Origin: Youngiibacter multivorans
GTDB taxonomy: Bacteria > Bacillota > Clostridia > Clostridiales > Clostridiaceae
Length of the DNA: 64,000 nt
Direction: 5' to 3'
Assembly: GCF_017873395.1 (NCBI RefSeq)
Contig: NZ_JAGGKC010000009.1
Location: 52,230-116,229 of the forward strand
Part shown: in pieces, positions 16,690 to 25,087 of the stretch
How positions within the stretch are numbered: the first letter of the stretch is position 1
Layout of the letters: the number at the start of each line of letters is the position of its first letter
Notes under the pieces: model-generated
The model's database searches: none
The model's input: the letters and a program-made list of their open reading frames with translations, nothing else
Told to the model about the DNA's origin: nothing
Position numbers and translations under genes: made by a program

Positions 16690-16718
16690 GATTAAGTCAC
16701 ATTAGTTGTGACTGATTC

Positions 16719-16793
16719 GGCCCCATGGTCAAGCGGTCAAGACGCTAGCCTCTCACGCTGGAAACAGGAGTTCGATTCTCCTTGGGGTCACCA
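16719..16793 (+). tRNA. tRNA-Glu (anticodon CTC)
   Basis: Acceptor stem GGCCCCA/TGGGGTC, anticodon stem CTAGC/GCTGG with loop CTCTCAC giving CTC, T loop GTTCGATTC, encoded CCA at 16791-16793. It reads GAG. The overall sequence resembles bacterial tRNA-Glu. A terminator follows directly. Confidence 0.92.
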
Positions 16794-16798
16794 CATTA

Positions 16799-16836
16799 CA
16801 CCAGATTTCGATAAGAAATCTGGTGTTTTTATTTTT
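16799..16836 (+). terminator. Terminator after tRNA-Glu
   Basis: Stem CACCAGATTTC/GAAATCTGGTG with a short loop followed by TTTTTATTTTT. Confidence 0.88.
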
Positions 16837-17113
16837 GTGGAAAATTGCGCAATTGCTGTATTTTATAGCAATAATATGACGCAAAACTCAAAAAATGTGA
16901 TAGAAAAGACTATATACATATTGAGAACGTATGGTTAATATTAGTTTAATTCTTACAAAAAGAGTTGAATGTGATATCGATACGGAACATAATCAAGATA
17001 CGAGGGAGAGCGATTTCGCTTCTCCTGGTTTGGTGTTGAATGAGCTTGATATTCCATCGCTAATGATCCGCATATCGTAAAACTTCTCAAAAATGCAATA
17101 GAGGTGCATAAGG

Positions 17114-18499
17114 ATGGAAAATATAAGAATTGAACTGCATAGACTGCAGTCGAAGATAAAGGGAAAGATATTACTCCCAGAAGACAAGGATTTTGATTCA
17201 GCAAGGGCGACATGGGATGTTGCAACTGACCACCGGCCGGCATTGATTGTACTTGCTGCTAATGCCAAGGATGTCATTGAAACCATAAAGTTCGCAGGTG
17301 AAGTCGGTCAGAAAGTAACTGTAATTTCGACTGGGCATGGCCCGACAAGACCTGCTTCGGGAGGAATAATGCTCAGGCTGTCCGGAATGGATGCTGTAAG
17401 GATTGACAAGGAAGCACGGACTGCATATGTTGAAGCCGGCGCAAAATGGTCGAAGGTGCTTGAAATGGCAGCTGTGTATGGACTCGCGCCACTTATGGGT
17501 TCGTCGTCTGATGTCGGTGCCGTAGGATATACTTTGGGTGGTGGACTTGGATGGCTTGCAAGAAAGTATGGGCTGTCGCTGGACAACGTTAATTACTTTG
17601 ATATCGTAACCTCAGATGCTGAACTGAAAAGGGCAGAAAGAGATAGCTGTGATGACCTTTTCTGGGCCCTGTCTGGTGCGGGAAGTGCCTTCGGGGTTGT
17701 TGTGTCGATGGAAATTAGACTGGTTCCAGAAAACATTGTCTACGCCGGGAATCTGGTCTATGGACATGAAGATGCTAAGATGCTTCTTGATAAATACATT
17801 GAATGGACAGAAGAACTGCCTGATGAAATGTCATCAGCGATGGTACTTGCAAACTTTCCGGATTTGCCTATAGTACCGGAGCCTCTTCGAGGAAAATCAG
17901 TTGCAATGGTGAGAGGCTGCTTTGCAGGCAATATTGAAGATGGTGAGAGGATAGTCAACAAGCTTCGAGAATGGAGGGAGCCGATTCTTGACATGTGGTC
18001 GAAGATTCCTTTCAGCATGGCTGATACTATCAGCAACGATCCTAAGGAGCCGATACCTGTTTCGGTTACCAATGTTACTATTGATGAGCTGAATGAGAAG
18101 GCTAAAGCCGCTCTTCTGAAAATGACATATAGGGATGAGGGGTACTCTCCTATACTGTTTACTGAAATCTACCATATGGGTGGAAGTATAGCTTCGTCTG
18201 ACAGGAGCGAGAGTGTCTTTGCGGTCCGTGATGCGAAATATGTGGTAAAAATCATGGGGCTTGTACTAGGAGATGGATCAAGGGATTTTTTCTCTGCAGC
18301 AGTTACTGGTCTTAAGGATGAATTGAAGGATGAACTGAACAGTGAAGTATACCCGAACTTTCTTGAGGGGCTTGAAAAATTCAATCACCCTGGAAGGCTA
18401 TACCCTGTTGATACTTTAGAGAAGCTTGGAAGAATAAAGGTAAGATTCGATCCTGACAACATGTTCGAAAATGGTCTTGAGATAGGACCTGTTCAATAA
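17114..18499 (+). CDS. FAD-binding oxidoreductase, berberine-bridge/PCMH type
   Basis: A 461-residue flavoprotein: FAD-binding PCMH domain (about residues 35-205) with ISTGHGPTRP, where the histidine aligns with the site that covalently binds FAD in this family, GAVGYTLGGGLGWLARKYGL, and a C-terminal BBE-like end (YPNFLEGLEKFNHPGRLYPVDTLEKLGRIKVRFDPDNMF, cited by position about 415-453). Members oxidise alcohols, sugars or small ring compounds with O2 or other acceptors. The second cysteine attachment found in bicovalent members is not evident. RBS GAGGTG precedes ATG. It stands alone, and substrate is unknown. Confidence 0.85.
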   Translation: MENIRIELHRLQSKIKGKILLPEDKDFDSARATWDVATDHRPALIVLAANAKDVIETIKFAGEVGQKVTVISTGHGPTRPASGGIMLRLSGMDAVRIDKEARTAYVEAGAKWSKVLEMAAVYGLAPLMGSSSDVGAVGYTLGGGLGWLARKYGLSLDNVNYFDIVTSDAELKRAERDSCDDLFWALSGAGSAFGVVVSMEIRLVPENIVYAGNLVYGHEDAKMLLDKYIEWTEELPDEMSSAMVLANFPDLPIVPEPLRGKSVAMVRGCFAGNIEDGERIVNKLREWREPILDMWSKIPFSMADTISNDPKEPIPVSVTNVTIDELNEKAKAALLKMTYRDEGYSPILFTEIYHMGGSIASSDRSESVFAVRDAKYVVKIMGLVLGDGSRDFFSAAVTGLKDELKDELNSEVYPNFLEGLEKFNHPGRLYPVDTLEKLGRIKVRFDPDNMFENGLEIGPVQ

Positions 18500-18878
18500 G
18501 ATTCATTTGCAGATACCTGGTCAGTTGAGTGCCTCGCGTTAGCGGGGCATTCGAATTTACGAATATTAAATCAGTGATTCCAAAGAATGTTCATGTCAAG
18601 CCTCTCCTTGGACAATCAAGGATTATCGGGTAAATTTACAAGATTTGTATTTTCGTGATAAGCTGTTGACACCGGAGAGATTGAGGAAGTCTTAGAGTTA
18701 TCCACACTGCCTGTTGGTAAATAGTGTTTTTTGTGGATAACTTTCCGCTTGATTCTTAAGGGTAAATGAAAGTTATAAACATTATCCACAGAAAAAACAC
18801 AAAAACACTGGTTAAATGTGGATAGTTAATGTAATCTTTACAATGTAAAAAAGGATTATCCACACATGAGGAGAATTT
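18500..18878. other. Intergenic region carrying a DnaA-box cluster
   Basis: About 380 bp without a gene. The left half has two small hairpins: TGCCTCGC/GCGGGGCA at about 18531-18551 and TCCTTG/CAAGGA near 18605-18622. The right half (18698-18864) holds five 9-mer DnaA boxes, separately annotated, in an AT-rich setting ending at the sfsA RBS. Confidence 0.7.
18698..18864. promoter_or_regulatory. Cluster of five DnaA boxes upstream of sfsA
   Basis: Perfect TTATCCACA occurs at 18698-18706 (+), 18732-18740 (-), 18782-18790 (+) and 18856-18864 (+), and CTATCCACA at 18817-18825 (-). Start-to-start spacings are 34, 50, 35 and 39 bp. Five boxes in 167 bp is far above chance. The last box abuts the sfsA Shine-Dalgarno sequence. 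It could be a DnaA-titration or DnaA-regulated site, or a part of an origin; dnaA and dnaN are not in the window. Confidence 0.8.
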
Positions 18879-19568
18879 ATGAGATTCGCAAAAGAAACAA
18901 TAAAAGCAAAATTCATTAACAGACCGAACAGGTTCAAGGCTTTCGTGGAGCTTGATGGGGAGACGGTCGTAGTGCATGTTCCAAACACCGGAAGGAACAG
19001 GGAAATCCTTGTGCCTGGCTGCACTGTGGTACTGAGAAAAGAAGATTCTCCTACCAGGAAAACTAAGTTCAGCCTCATAGCAGGCTATAAGGGAGACAAG
19101 CTGATCAACATAGACTCGCAGATTCCAAACCACGTTGTGGAGGAGGCGTTGTCTTTGGGCCTGATTGAGGAGCTTAAGGGCTATGGCACTGTCATGAGAG
19201 AGAAGACTTACGGTAAGAGCAGATTCGATTTTCTTCTCGAGGATTCCGAAAGGAAATTCTACCTGGAGGTAAAGGGCGTGACGCTTGAATCTGATGGTGT
19301 GGCAAGCTTCCCTGATGCACCTACTGAAAGGGGTGCGAAGCATGTCAGGGAACTGATGGATGCACTTTCGGAAGGTCATGGTGCAGGGATTCTGTTCCTA
19401 GTCCAGATTGAGGATGTCCATATGTTTACCCCGGCATATGCTTTGGATCCGGAGTTCTCTGAGGTGCTGAAGTCAGCCAGGGACAAGGGTGTGAAGGTCA
19501 TGGCATACAGGTGTGCTGTAACTGAATCCTCGCTGGACATCATCGGAAGCATACCTGTACTCATATAG
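18879..19568 (+). CDS. sfsA: SfsA family DNA/RNA nuclease-like protein
   Basis: The 229-residue protein matches SfsA along its length: FINRPNRFKAFVELDG, VHVPNTGRNREILVPG, SRFDFLLED, FYLEVKGVTLESDGVASFPDAPTERG (cited by position, about 127-152) and the closing MAYRCAVTESSLDI. The D...ExK arrangement (FDFLL, LEVKG) is the PD-(D/E)XK-type nuclease core. Its cellular role is unclear; the name comes from an old sugar-fermentation phenotype in E. coli. RBS GAGGAG precedes ATG. The upstream region is packed with DnaA boxes, an unusual context. Confidence 0.93.
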   Translation: MRFAKETIKAKFINRPNRFKAFVELDGETVVVHVPNTGRNREILVPGCTVVLRKEDSPTRKTKFSLIAGYKGDKLINIDSQIPNHVVEEALSLGLIEELKGYGTVMREKTYGKSRFDFLLEDSERKFYLEVKGVTLESDGVASFPDAPTERGAKHVRELMDALSEGHGAGILFLVQIEDVHMFTPAYALDPEFSEVLKSARDKGVKVMAYRCAVTESSLDIIGSIPVLI

Positions 19569-19659
19569 GAAATGCGCGGAGGAGCCAATGCTGATACAAT
19601 ATAATTGTAAGATATGACAGGAAGATAGCCGCAAGCTGAGCGGCGGGATGGAGTTTAAT

Positions 19660-20322
19660 ATGAAAAAGATACCTGAGATCATGGGTACCTTCAGGAGCCA
19701 TATCATAGAGGTTCCTGACGTCATAAGGAAATGCAGCGGAGTCAGGATTTTCGGGAAGAGGGTTAAAAGCTTCATCTTCACGACTGATGTAGCGATAATC
19801 AAGAATACTGATGCAGACGCAGTAATGAGCGTATATCCCTTCACACCGCAGCCGGTAATAACCCAGAGCCTTGTCAGTGCATCTGATGTACCGGTGTTCT
19901 GCGGAGTAGGCGGAGGGACGACAACCGGAAAAAGGGTGGTCAACCTTGCGCTGGATGCTGAATTCAAGGGTGCAATGGGCGTTGTGCTGAACAGTCCGAC
20001 ATCCAATGAGACAATAAGGGCTGTCAGGGAAGTCATAGACATTCCTATAGTCATAACGATAATATCTGATAAGGATGACTTTGAGGGAAGACTAGAGGCA
20101 GGAGCAACAATATTCAATGTGTCAGGAGCAAAGGACACAGCAAGGATTGTAAGGGTGATTAGGGAGAGATATCCGGATCTGCCCATCATTGCAACTGGCG
20201 GACCGACAGATGAGAGCATACTGGAGACGATTGAAGCGGGAGCAAACGCAATTACATGGACTCCGCCTTCAGGAACTGAGATAATGAGGAGACTTATGGA
20301 AAAATACAGGGGGGATTATTAG
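19660..20322 (+). CDS. TIM-barrel protein, putative hydrolase/aldolase-like, unknown function
   Basis: A 220-residue protein with alternating strands and glycine-rich loops of a (beta/alpha)8 barrel: DVPVFCGVGGGTTTGKR, GAMGVVLNSPTSNETIRAVREV, IVITIISDK, ATIFNVSGA, LPIIATGGPTDESI and the phosphate-gripper-like end GANAITWTPPSGTEIM. I do not recognise a named enzyme; homologous proteins in Clostridia are generally unassigned. ATG 19660 follows GGAG. It overlaps the next gene by one base, so the four genes to 22981 are likely translated from one transcript. Confidence 0.65.
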   Translation: MKKIPEIMGTFRSHIIEVPDVIRKCSGVRIFGKRVKSFIFTTDVAIIKNTDADAVMSVYPFTPQPVITQSLVSASDVPVFCGVGGGTTTGKRVVNLALDAEFKGAMGVVLNSPTSNETIRAVREVIDIPIVITIISDKDDFEGRLEAGATIFNVSGAKDTARIVRVIRERYPDLPIIATGGPTDESILETIEAGANAITWTPPSGTEIMRRLMEKYRGDY

Positions 20323-20546
20323 TGGCCGTACTGGGTGAAAACTGCAAGCATTGTCCTGAATTCAAGGTAAGCTGTGATGGTAACGACACAGGCTGCATCT
20401 GCTACAGATGTCCGAGAAACCTTGGCCAGTGCATAATAGTAAAATACTGCAGGGAAACTGAATCTGTGCTCGAATTGGCTGACAGGATGGATGCCGGTAC
20501 TGAGCTTATGATAGAGAGATATTATAGAGACAAGAATATGGAATGA
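20322..20546 (+). CDS. Cysteine-rich small protein, unknown function
   Basis: A 74-residue protein with eight cysteines in its first 46 residues (CKHC, SC, GCIC, RC, QC, YC), probably binding zinc or an iron-sulfur cluster. It starts with GTG, whose G is the last base of the preceding stop codon, after a GGGGGG Shine-Dalgarno run, which argues for translational coupling. The C-terminal part is an acidic helix. No named family recognised. Confidence 0.7.
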   Translation: MAVLGENCKHCPEFKVSCDGNDTGCICYRCPRNLGQCIIVKYCRETESVLELADRMDAGTELMIERYYRDKNME

Positions 20547-20557
20547 GGAGTTGCAAA

Positions 20558-22066
20558 ATGGAAAACATCAGAGAAGCCTTCGGAAAGTTCCTTGATTATC
20601 AGCTGAGACTTTCCAACCTTTACCATGCCATGAACCTGCTGCACTGGGATATGTCGACTATCATGCCGCCCAAGGATGCTGAAAGGCGGTCAGAGGTCGT
20701 GGGGTTCATGTCACAGGAAGCCTTCAGGATTGAAACCGACAAGGCTTTCATCGAGCTCACTGACAGCCTGTTCGAGGTAAGGGATGAACTTACCGACCAG
20801 GAAAAGGCCATGGTCGAAAAACAGAAGAAGGAGCAGGACTTCAAGAAGAAGATTCCTGAGGAAGAATATCTGGAATACAGCATACTTGTCTCAAGGGGTG
20901 AAAAAATCTGGGAGGATGCAAGGAATGCTGATGATTACGAGGCGTTCAGGCCTACTCTTGAAAAGATAGTGCAATTCAACAGGAAAATCGCTGATTATAT
21001 CGGATGGGAAGAAACAAGATACGATGCTCTTCTGGATATGTATGAGCCTGGAATGAAGGTCAGCGATATTGACAAGGTGTTCAGCGAAGTGAGAGACGGT
21101 CTTGTCTCAATACTGGACAGAATCAGGGCAAAAGGCCTGGAGGTTGATAATAGCTTCCTCCATGACAAATTCGACAAGAGGCTTCAGGAAGAATACAACC
21201 GGGAGCTGGCAGAAAGGCTTGGATTTGATTTCGAGGCAGGTGTCATTGCTGTAAGCGCACATCCATTCACGACTAATTTCGGAAACAAGGATGTCAGGAT
21301 AACCACAAGATACGACGAGAATGACCTGATGATGAGTGTATATTCTACGATCCATGAAGCAGGACACGCCATATACGAGCAGAACATCCCTGACGAGCTG
21401 GCGAAGACCAATATCGGGGGCGGCGTATCCATGGGAATCCATGAGTCGCAGTCACGCTTCTACGAAAATATCGTTGGAAGGAGCAGAGGCTTCATAGGAG
21501 CTGAGCTTCCTAAGCTTGCAGAGAGGTTCCCGAATCTCTCAAAAGTATCTGCTGAGGCTTTCCACAGGGCAGTCAACAAGGTAATGCCTTCACTCATAAG
21601 GATCGAGGCTGACGAGCTTACATACAGTCTCCATATCATCATAAGGTATGAGATTGAAAAGGCGTTCATCAATGGTGAGGTGGACTTCAATGAGCTTCCA
21701 AAGCTTTGGTCTGCAAAATACAAAGAGTATCTTGGAGTTGAACCTTCTAACTTCAGGGAAGGTGTGCTGCAGGATGTTCACTGGGCAGGCGGCATGATAG
21801 GGTATTTCCCAAGCTATGCCCTTGGTAACCTCTACGGAGCTCAAATGCTTTACAAAGGAATATTGAGGGACCTTCCTGACTACGATGAGATAGTGGCATC
21901 AGGAGATCTGAGCAGGGTAACAGGATGGCTTAAGGACAACATCCATACCCATGGAGGTACCTACAAGCCTTCGGTCCTTATTGAAAAGGCTACCGGAGAA
22001 CCCCTCAGCGCAAGCTACTTCCTGAGGTACATAGAGGAAAAGTATTCAAATCTCTACGGGATATAG
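20558..22066 (+). CDS. M32 family metallocarboxypeptidase (carboxypeptidase Taq)
   Basis: The 502-residue protein removes C-terminal amino acids from peptides. It has the M32 zinc site HEAGH within YSTIHEAGHAIYEQN, the downstream glutamate ligand in MGIHESQSRFYEN, and family strings LHWDMSTIMPP near the N-terminus and GALYxxQ-type GNLYGAQM near the end. ATG 20558 follows GAGGAG; an ATG at 20543 overlaps the preceding stop region. It fits a peptide-using anaerobe. It lies within a tightly packed four-gene run. Confidence 0.93.
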   Translation: MENIREAFGKFLDYQLRLSNLYHAMNLLHWDMSTIMPPKDAERRSEVVGFMSQEAFRIETDKAFIELTDSLFEVRDELTDQEKAMVEKQKKEQDFKKKIPEEEYLEYSILVSRGEKIWEDARNADDYEAFRPTLEKIVQFNRKIADYIGWEETRYDALLDMYEPGMKVSDIDKVFSEVRDGLVSILDRIRAKGLEVDNSFLHDKFDKRLQEEYNRELAERLGFDFEAGVIAVSAHPFTTNFGNKDVRITTRYDENDLMMSVYSTIHEAGHAIYEQNIPDELAKTNIGGGVSMGIHESQSRFYENIVGRSRGFIGAELPKLAERFPNLSKVSAEAFHRAVNKVMPSLIRIEADELTYSLHIIIRYEIEKAFINGEVDFNELPKLWSAKYKEYLGVEPSNFREGVLQDVHWAGGMIGYFPSYALGNLYGAQMLYKGILRDLPDYDEIVASGDLSRVTGWLKDNIHTHGGTYKPSVLIEKATGEPLSASYFLRYIEEKYSNLYGI

Positions 22067-22093
22067 AAATTCTGTCTTAAAGAGGTGAGTGAA

Positions 22094-22981
22094 GTGTTCA
22101 TAAAAAAGGTTAAGGGAAACACCTTTCTGGTAGAGACAAGCTTTCAGTCGATTCCATTCTACAAGCTTGAAGGCGGAAAGATAATCATGGTCGACTGCGG
22201 CTTGATTGAGGAGAGGGAAGGTATACTGAACCTTTTTTCAATGGAAGGGCTAAAACCGGCTGCAGTACTTGCCACTCACGCGCATGTGGACCATATCGGG
22301 AACGCCGCATATTTCCAGAAGGAGTTTGGTGCGAGGATAATCATGAATGAGGTCGAGGCAGCAGTTGCTAATTCCATAAGGGGTCTGAAGACCACGTACT
22401 CGACACTGGCAGCAACTGACATCATGAAGCATTTTGGAAATATGGTGGTTGAAGCTGATGAAAAGATAGGGATGCATGAAGACCATGTTGAAGTGCTGGG
22501 TGCAGACTTTAGGATAATTGCTGTACCTGGTCATTCTCCAGGACATATTGCTGTGTTAACGCCTGACAACGTGGCATGTATTGGGGATACCCTTGCAAGC
22601 TGCGATGTCCTTGGCAGCTCGAGGATGATGTACTCATTCTCAATATCAAAGGACCTTGAGAGCAAAAGGTCATTGATGGACCTGGACGCTGACAAGTTCG
22701 TTCTTTCTCATAAGGGTGCATTTGATGAGATAAGGAGCATAATACCGGCTAACATAAAGTATTTCGAGGATTCAGCAGATGAGGTACTTAGCCTCATTGA
22801 GACTCCTGTTGGATTTGAAGAGCTGCTCGACAGGGTCATAAGGCATAAAGGTACAAAGGTAGCATCGCTCTATAAATACAACAGGATGGAAAGGATGACG
22901 AGGCCTCTACTGGAGTTCCTGATAGATACTGGCAGACTGAGATGCGAAATAGTTGATAATAGACTATATTATGTCAAATGA
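22094..22981 (+). CDS. MBL-fold metallo-hydrolase
   Basis: A 295-residue metallo-beta-lactamase-fold protein: THAHVDHIGN is the HxHxDH dinuclear metal motif, with further ligands in VPGHSPGHI, IGDTLAS and LSHKGA. A C-terminal extension (about 215-295) may be a winged-helix-like tail as in some LACTB2-type hydrolases. I use GTG 22094, six bases after AGAGGTG; GTG 22085 lies inside that RBS. Substrate unknown; members cleave thioesters, lactams or nucleic acids. Last gene of the run, followed by a terminator. Confidence 0.85.
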   Translation: MFIKKVKGNTFLVETSFQSIPFYKLEGGKIIMVDCGLIEEREGILNLFSMEGLKPAAVLATHAHVDHIGNAAYFQKEFGARIIMNEVEAAVANSIRGLKTTYSTLAATDIMKHFGNMVVEADEKIGMHEDHVEVLGADFRIIAVPGHSPGHIAVLTPDNVACIGDTLASCDVLGSSRMMYSFSISKDLESKRSLMDLDADKFVLSHKGAFDEIRSIIPANIKYFEDSADEVLSLIETPVGFEELLDRVIRHKGTKVASLYKYNRMERMTRPLLEFLIDTGRLRCEIVDNRLYYVK

Positions 22982-23024
22982 GAAGATCCCTGAAGCCTTA
23001 GGTGCTTCAGGGATCTTCCATTTA
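22982..23024. terminator. Terminator between MBL hydrolase and mtnN
   Basis: A 15-bp stem GAAGATCCCTGAAGC/GCTTCAGGGATCTTC with a 7-nt loop, followed by a T-rich tract; serves convergent genes. Confidence 0.85.
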
Positions 23025-23026
23025 TT

Positions 23027-23734
23027 TCAGTCAGCCTTGAGTGCCGCTGCCATCTTCAAAATTATGTTTGCTGAGTTGCGAACGGCATGAGGTTTGAACT
23101 TCTCATAATCCATTCCTGCTCCGGTATTTGCATTGTCTGAAATCGACCTTACCACAGAAAACGGGATATTGTTAAGGCTGCAGGCTTGTGCTACCGCAGC
23201 GCCCTCCATTTCGCATGCAGCTGCACCAAAGGTTCGCTCAAGCTCCCGGACCTTCTCGCTGTCGCTCATGAATTGGTCACCGGTGACTATGATGCCCTTA
23301 TGTGTCCTATGGTCTCCGCAGCATGTCGCAGAATCGAACGCCAGGTCTGAAAGGTGTTGGTCGCATTTGAATACAGATGTTTCAAGCCTTGGTATGACTC
23401 CTTTTGCGTAGCCTAAAGGCGTTACATCGAAATCGTGCTGAATCAGCGAGGTTGCAATCACCACGTCAAGCGGAGCGATGTCTTTTCCAATTCCGCCAGC
23501 CACACCTACATTGATGACATGTGTGACTTTGAAGTCATCGATCAGTATTTGTGCGCAGATGGCTGCATTTACTTTTCCGATTCCGCTTACTACAAGCACG
23601 CTCTCAAGTCCGTTCAGAGATCCGTGAAGGAATTCCATCCCGGCCTTCGAGACTGTGCGGCTCATATCAAAACCATCCATCAGAGGTTCAAGCTCCTCTT
23701 CCATGGCGCATATTATTCCAAGTATCCTGTCCAT
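23027..23734 (-). CDS. mtnN: 5'-methylthioadenosine/S-adenosylhomocysteine nucleosidase
   Basis: The 235-residue enzyme hydrolyses MTA and SAH to adenine plus the ribose thioether, recycling SAM by-products and feeding autoinducer-2 synthesis where LuxS exists. Signatures: IICAMEEELEPL at the N-terminus, VVSGIGKVNAA, CEMEGAAVAQACSLNNIPF and the catalytic aspartate in VRSISDNA. RBS AGGAGG precedes ATG. Monocistronic. Confidence 0.94.
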   Translation of the reverse strand: MDRILGIICAMEEELEPLMDGFDMSRTVSKAGMEFLHGSLNGLESVLVVSGIGKVNAAICAQILIDDFKVTHVINVGVAGGIGKDIAPLDVVIATSLIQHDFDVTPLGYAKGVIPRLETSVFKCDQHLSDLAFDSATCCGDHRTHKGIIVTGDQFMSDSEKVRELERTFGAAACEMEGAAVAQACSLNNIPFSVVRSISDNANTGAGMDYEKFKPHAVRNSANIILKMAAALKAD

Positions 23735-23868
23735 AAATTTCCTCCTCGAATTGCTTATATACTGATGATACTAGAAATATCTGACTTGTTGAAGGAAAAT
23801 CACACAAGACATCTTAATAATAGGGTGCTTTTGTAGTATTATAACGAATATGACAGGAGGAGAGACTT

Positions 23869-24606
23869 TTGAAACAGGAACTGCAAAGGACAAGAATGCT
23901 GATAGGTGATGAGGGACTTGACAAGCTTATGGATTCAAAGGTTTGCCTGCTTGGGCTCGGAGGAGTCGGCGGAGCTGCGTTTGAAGCGCTTGTAAGAGGT
24001 GGAATAGGAACCGTAGTTGCCATCGACAATGATATAGTCACAATTTCAAACCTTAACAGGCAGACGATAGCGACCTACAGCACAATCGGAAAGCCAAAGG
24101 TTACGGCGGCATTTGAAAGGGCTCAGGATATGAACAGGCACTGCAGGGTTATTCCTGTCGAAGCCTTCCTGACTCCGGAAAACATAAGCGAGTACATACC
24201 TTCGGACTCTGACTATGTGATCGATGCGATAGATAACGTATCAGCTAAGCTAGCTGCCATTGAATTCTGCAAGGATAAGGGAATAAGGATAATAAGTGCC
24301 ATGGGTACCGGAAACAAGTTTGATCCATCAATGCTCAAGGTCATGGATATCAATGATACATCCATGTGCCCGCTGGCCAAGGTAATGAGGCGTGAGCTTA
24401 AGAAGAGGGGAGTAATAAAACTGAAGGTAGTCGCCTCTCTTGAAAAGCCTCAGGAACCAAGATCATTCGATGAAGGGCTGGATGGACCTGAAAGTCTACT
24501 AAAGTCCAAGAGAAGGACACCAGGAAGCACATCGTTCGTACCGCCTGTAGCCGGGATGATAATGGCATCGGTTGTAATACGTGAGATCCTTGGTATTTAT
24601 GAATAA
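23869..24606 (+). CDS. tcdA: tRNA threonylcarbamoyladenosine dehydratase (TcdA/CsdL-like)
   Basis: A 245-residue ThiF/E1-like protein with the nucleotide loop LLGLGGVGGAAFEALVRGGIG, the RQT-type segment NLNRQT, and DAIDNVSAKLA. It lacks the E1 C-terminal domains, and the order and ending (TSFVPPVAGMIMASVVIREI) match TcdA, which turns t6A37 into cyclic t6A in tRNAs reading ANN codons. Start is TTG with AGGAGGAG upstream. Other ThiF-family members activate sulfur carriers; the carrier gene is missing here, which supports TcdA. Confidence 0.88.
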   Translation: MKQELQRTRMLIGDEGLDKLMDSKVCLLGLGGVGGAAFEALVRGGIGTVVAIDNDIVTISNLNRQTIATYSTIGKPKVTAAFERAQDMNRHCRVIPVEAFLTPENISEYIPSDSDYVIDAIDNVSAKLAAIEFCKDKGIRIISAMGTGNKFDPSMLKVMDINDTSMCPLAKVMRRELKKRGVIKLKVVASLEKPQEPRSFDEGLDGPESLLKSKRRTPGSTSFVPPVAGMIMASVVIREILGIYE

Positions 24607-24614
24607 TTCAGGCC

Positions 24615-24642
24615 AATAAAATAGCCGGGCTTTGACCCGGCT
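24615..24642 (-). terminator. Terminator of the DUF4250 gene
   Basis: On the minus strand stem AGCCGGG/CCCGGCT is followed by ATTTTATT. Confidence 0.7.
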
Positions 24643-24651
24643 GCTGATGGC

Positions 24652-24840
24652 TTAGCGAAACTGGTTTATCTCGCCATAATACTCGTATCCAAATTGTGAA
24701 AGACGCTCCAGCAATTCCTTCTTGTCCAGACTGAAGTGCGAACACAGGTCATTCAGTGATTTGAACTCATTCCTTAGTTTTGTGTTGATAAGGCTGCTAA
24801 GCATGAAGGGGTCCATGGTTTTGATGTTTTCCGGTGTCAT
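24652..24840 (-). CDS. DUF4250 family small protein
   Basis: A 62-residue protein of the pattern DPFMLSSLINTKLRNEFKSL ... GYEYYGEINQFR, which I recognise as DUF4250, a short family common in Firmicutes and of unknown function. A strong RBS (AAGGAGG) precedes ATG and a terminator follows, so it is expressed as its own unit. The helical, charged middle suggests a small folded helix-turn-helix-like protein, but that is inference. Confidence 0.82.
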   Translation of the reverse strand: MTPENIKTMDPFMLSSLINTKLRNEFKSLNDLCSHFSLDKKELLERLSQFGYEYYGEINQFR

Positions 24841-25087
24841 TTGGTTCCTCCTTTATTGTGGCAGTGAAATCACGGGCTCCATCTATTAAAAGTATAATAG
24901 AAAATCCGGGTTCATTTATGAACAAAATGAAAATTTGGGAGTAAACGTTTGAAAAATAACTAACACATAAAAATAAAGCGATTTGATTATTGATTTCGCA
25001 ATAAATGAAAAACATTGAAAAATTTGATATAATTAAGCAATATGATACCAATAATGTTCTATCGGATAGGACAAGAGGAGAATTCGA

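Noticed and set aside
18500..18878. Calling this region oriC
   Set aside because: DnaA boxes alone do not prove an origin; dnaA/dnaN and a clear unwinding element are not present.
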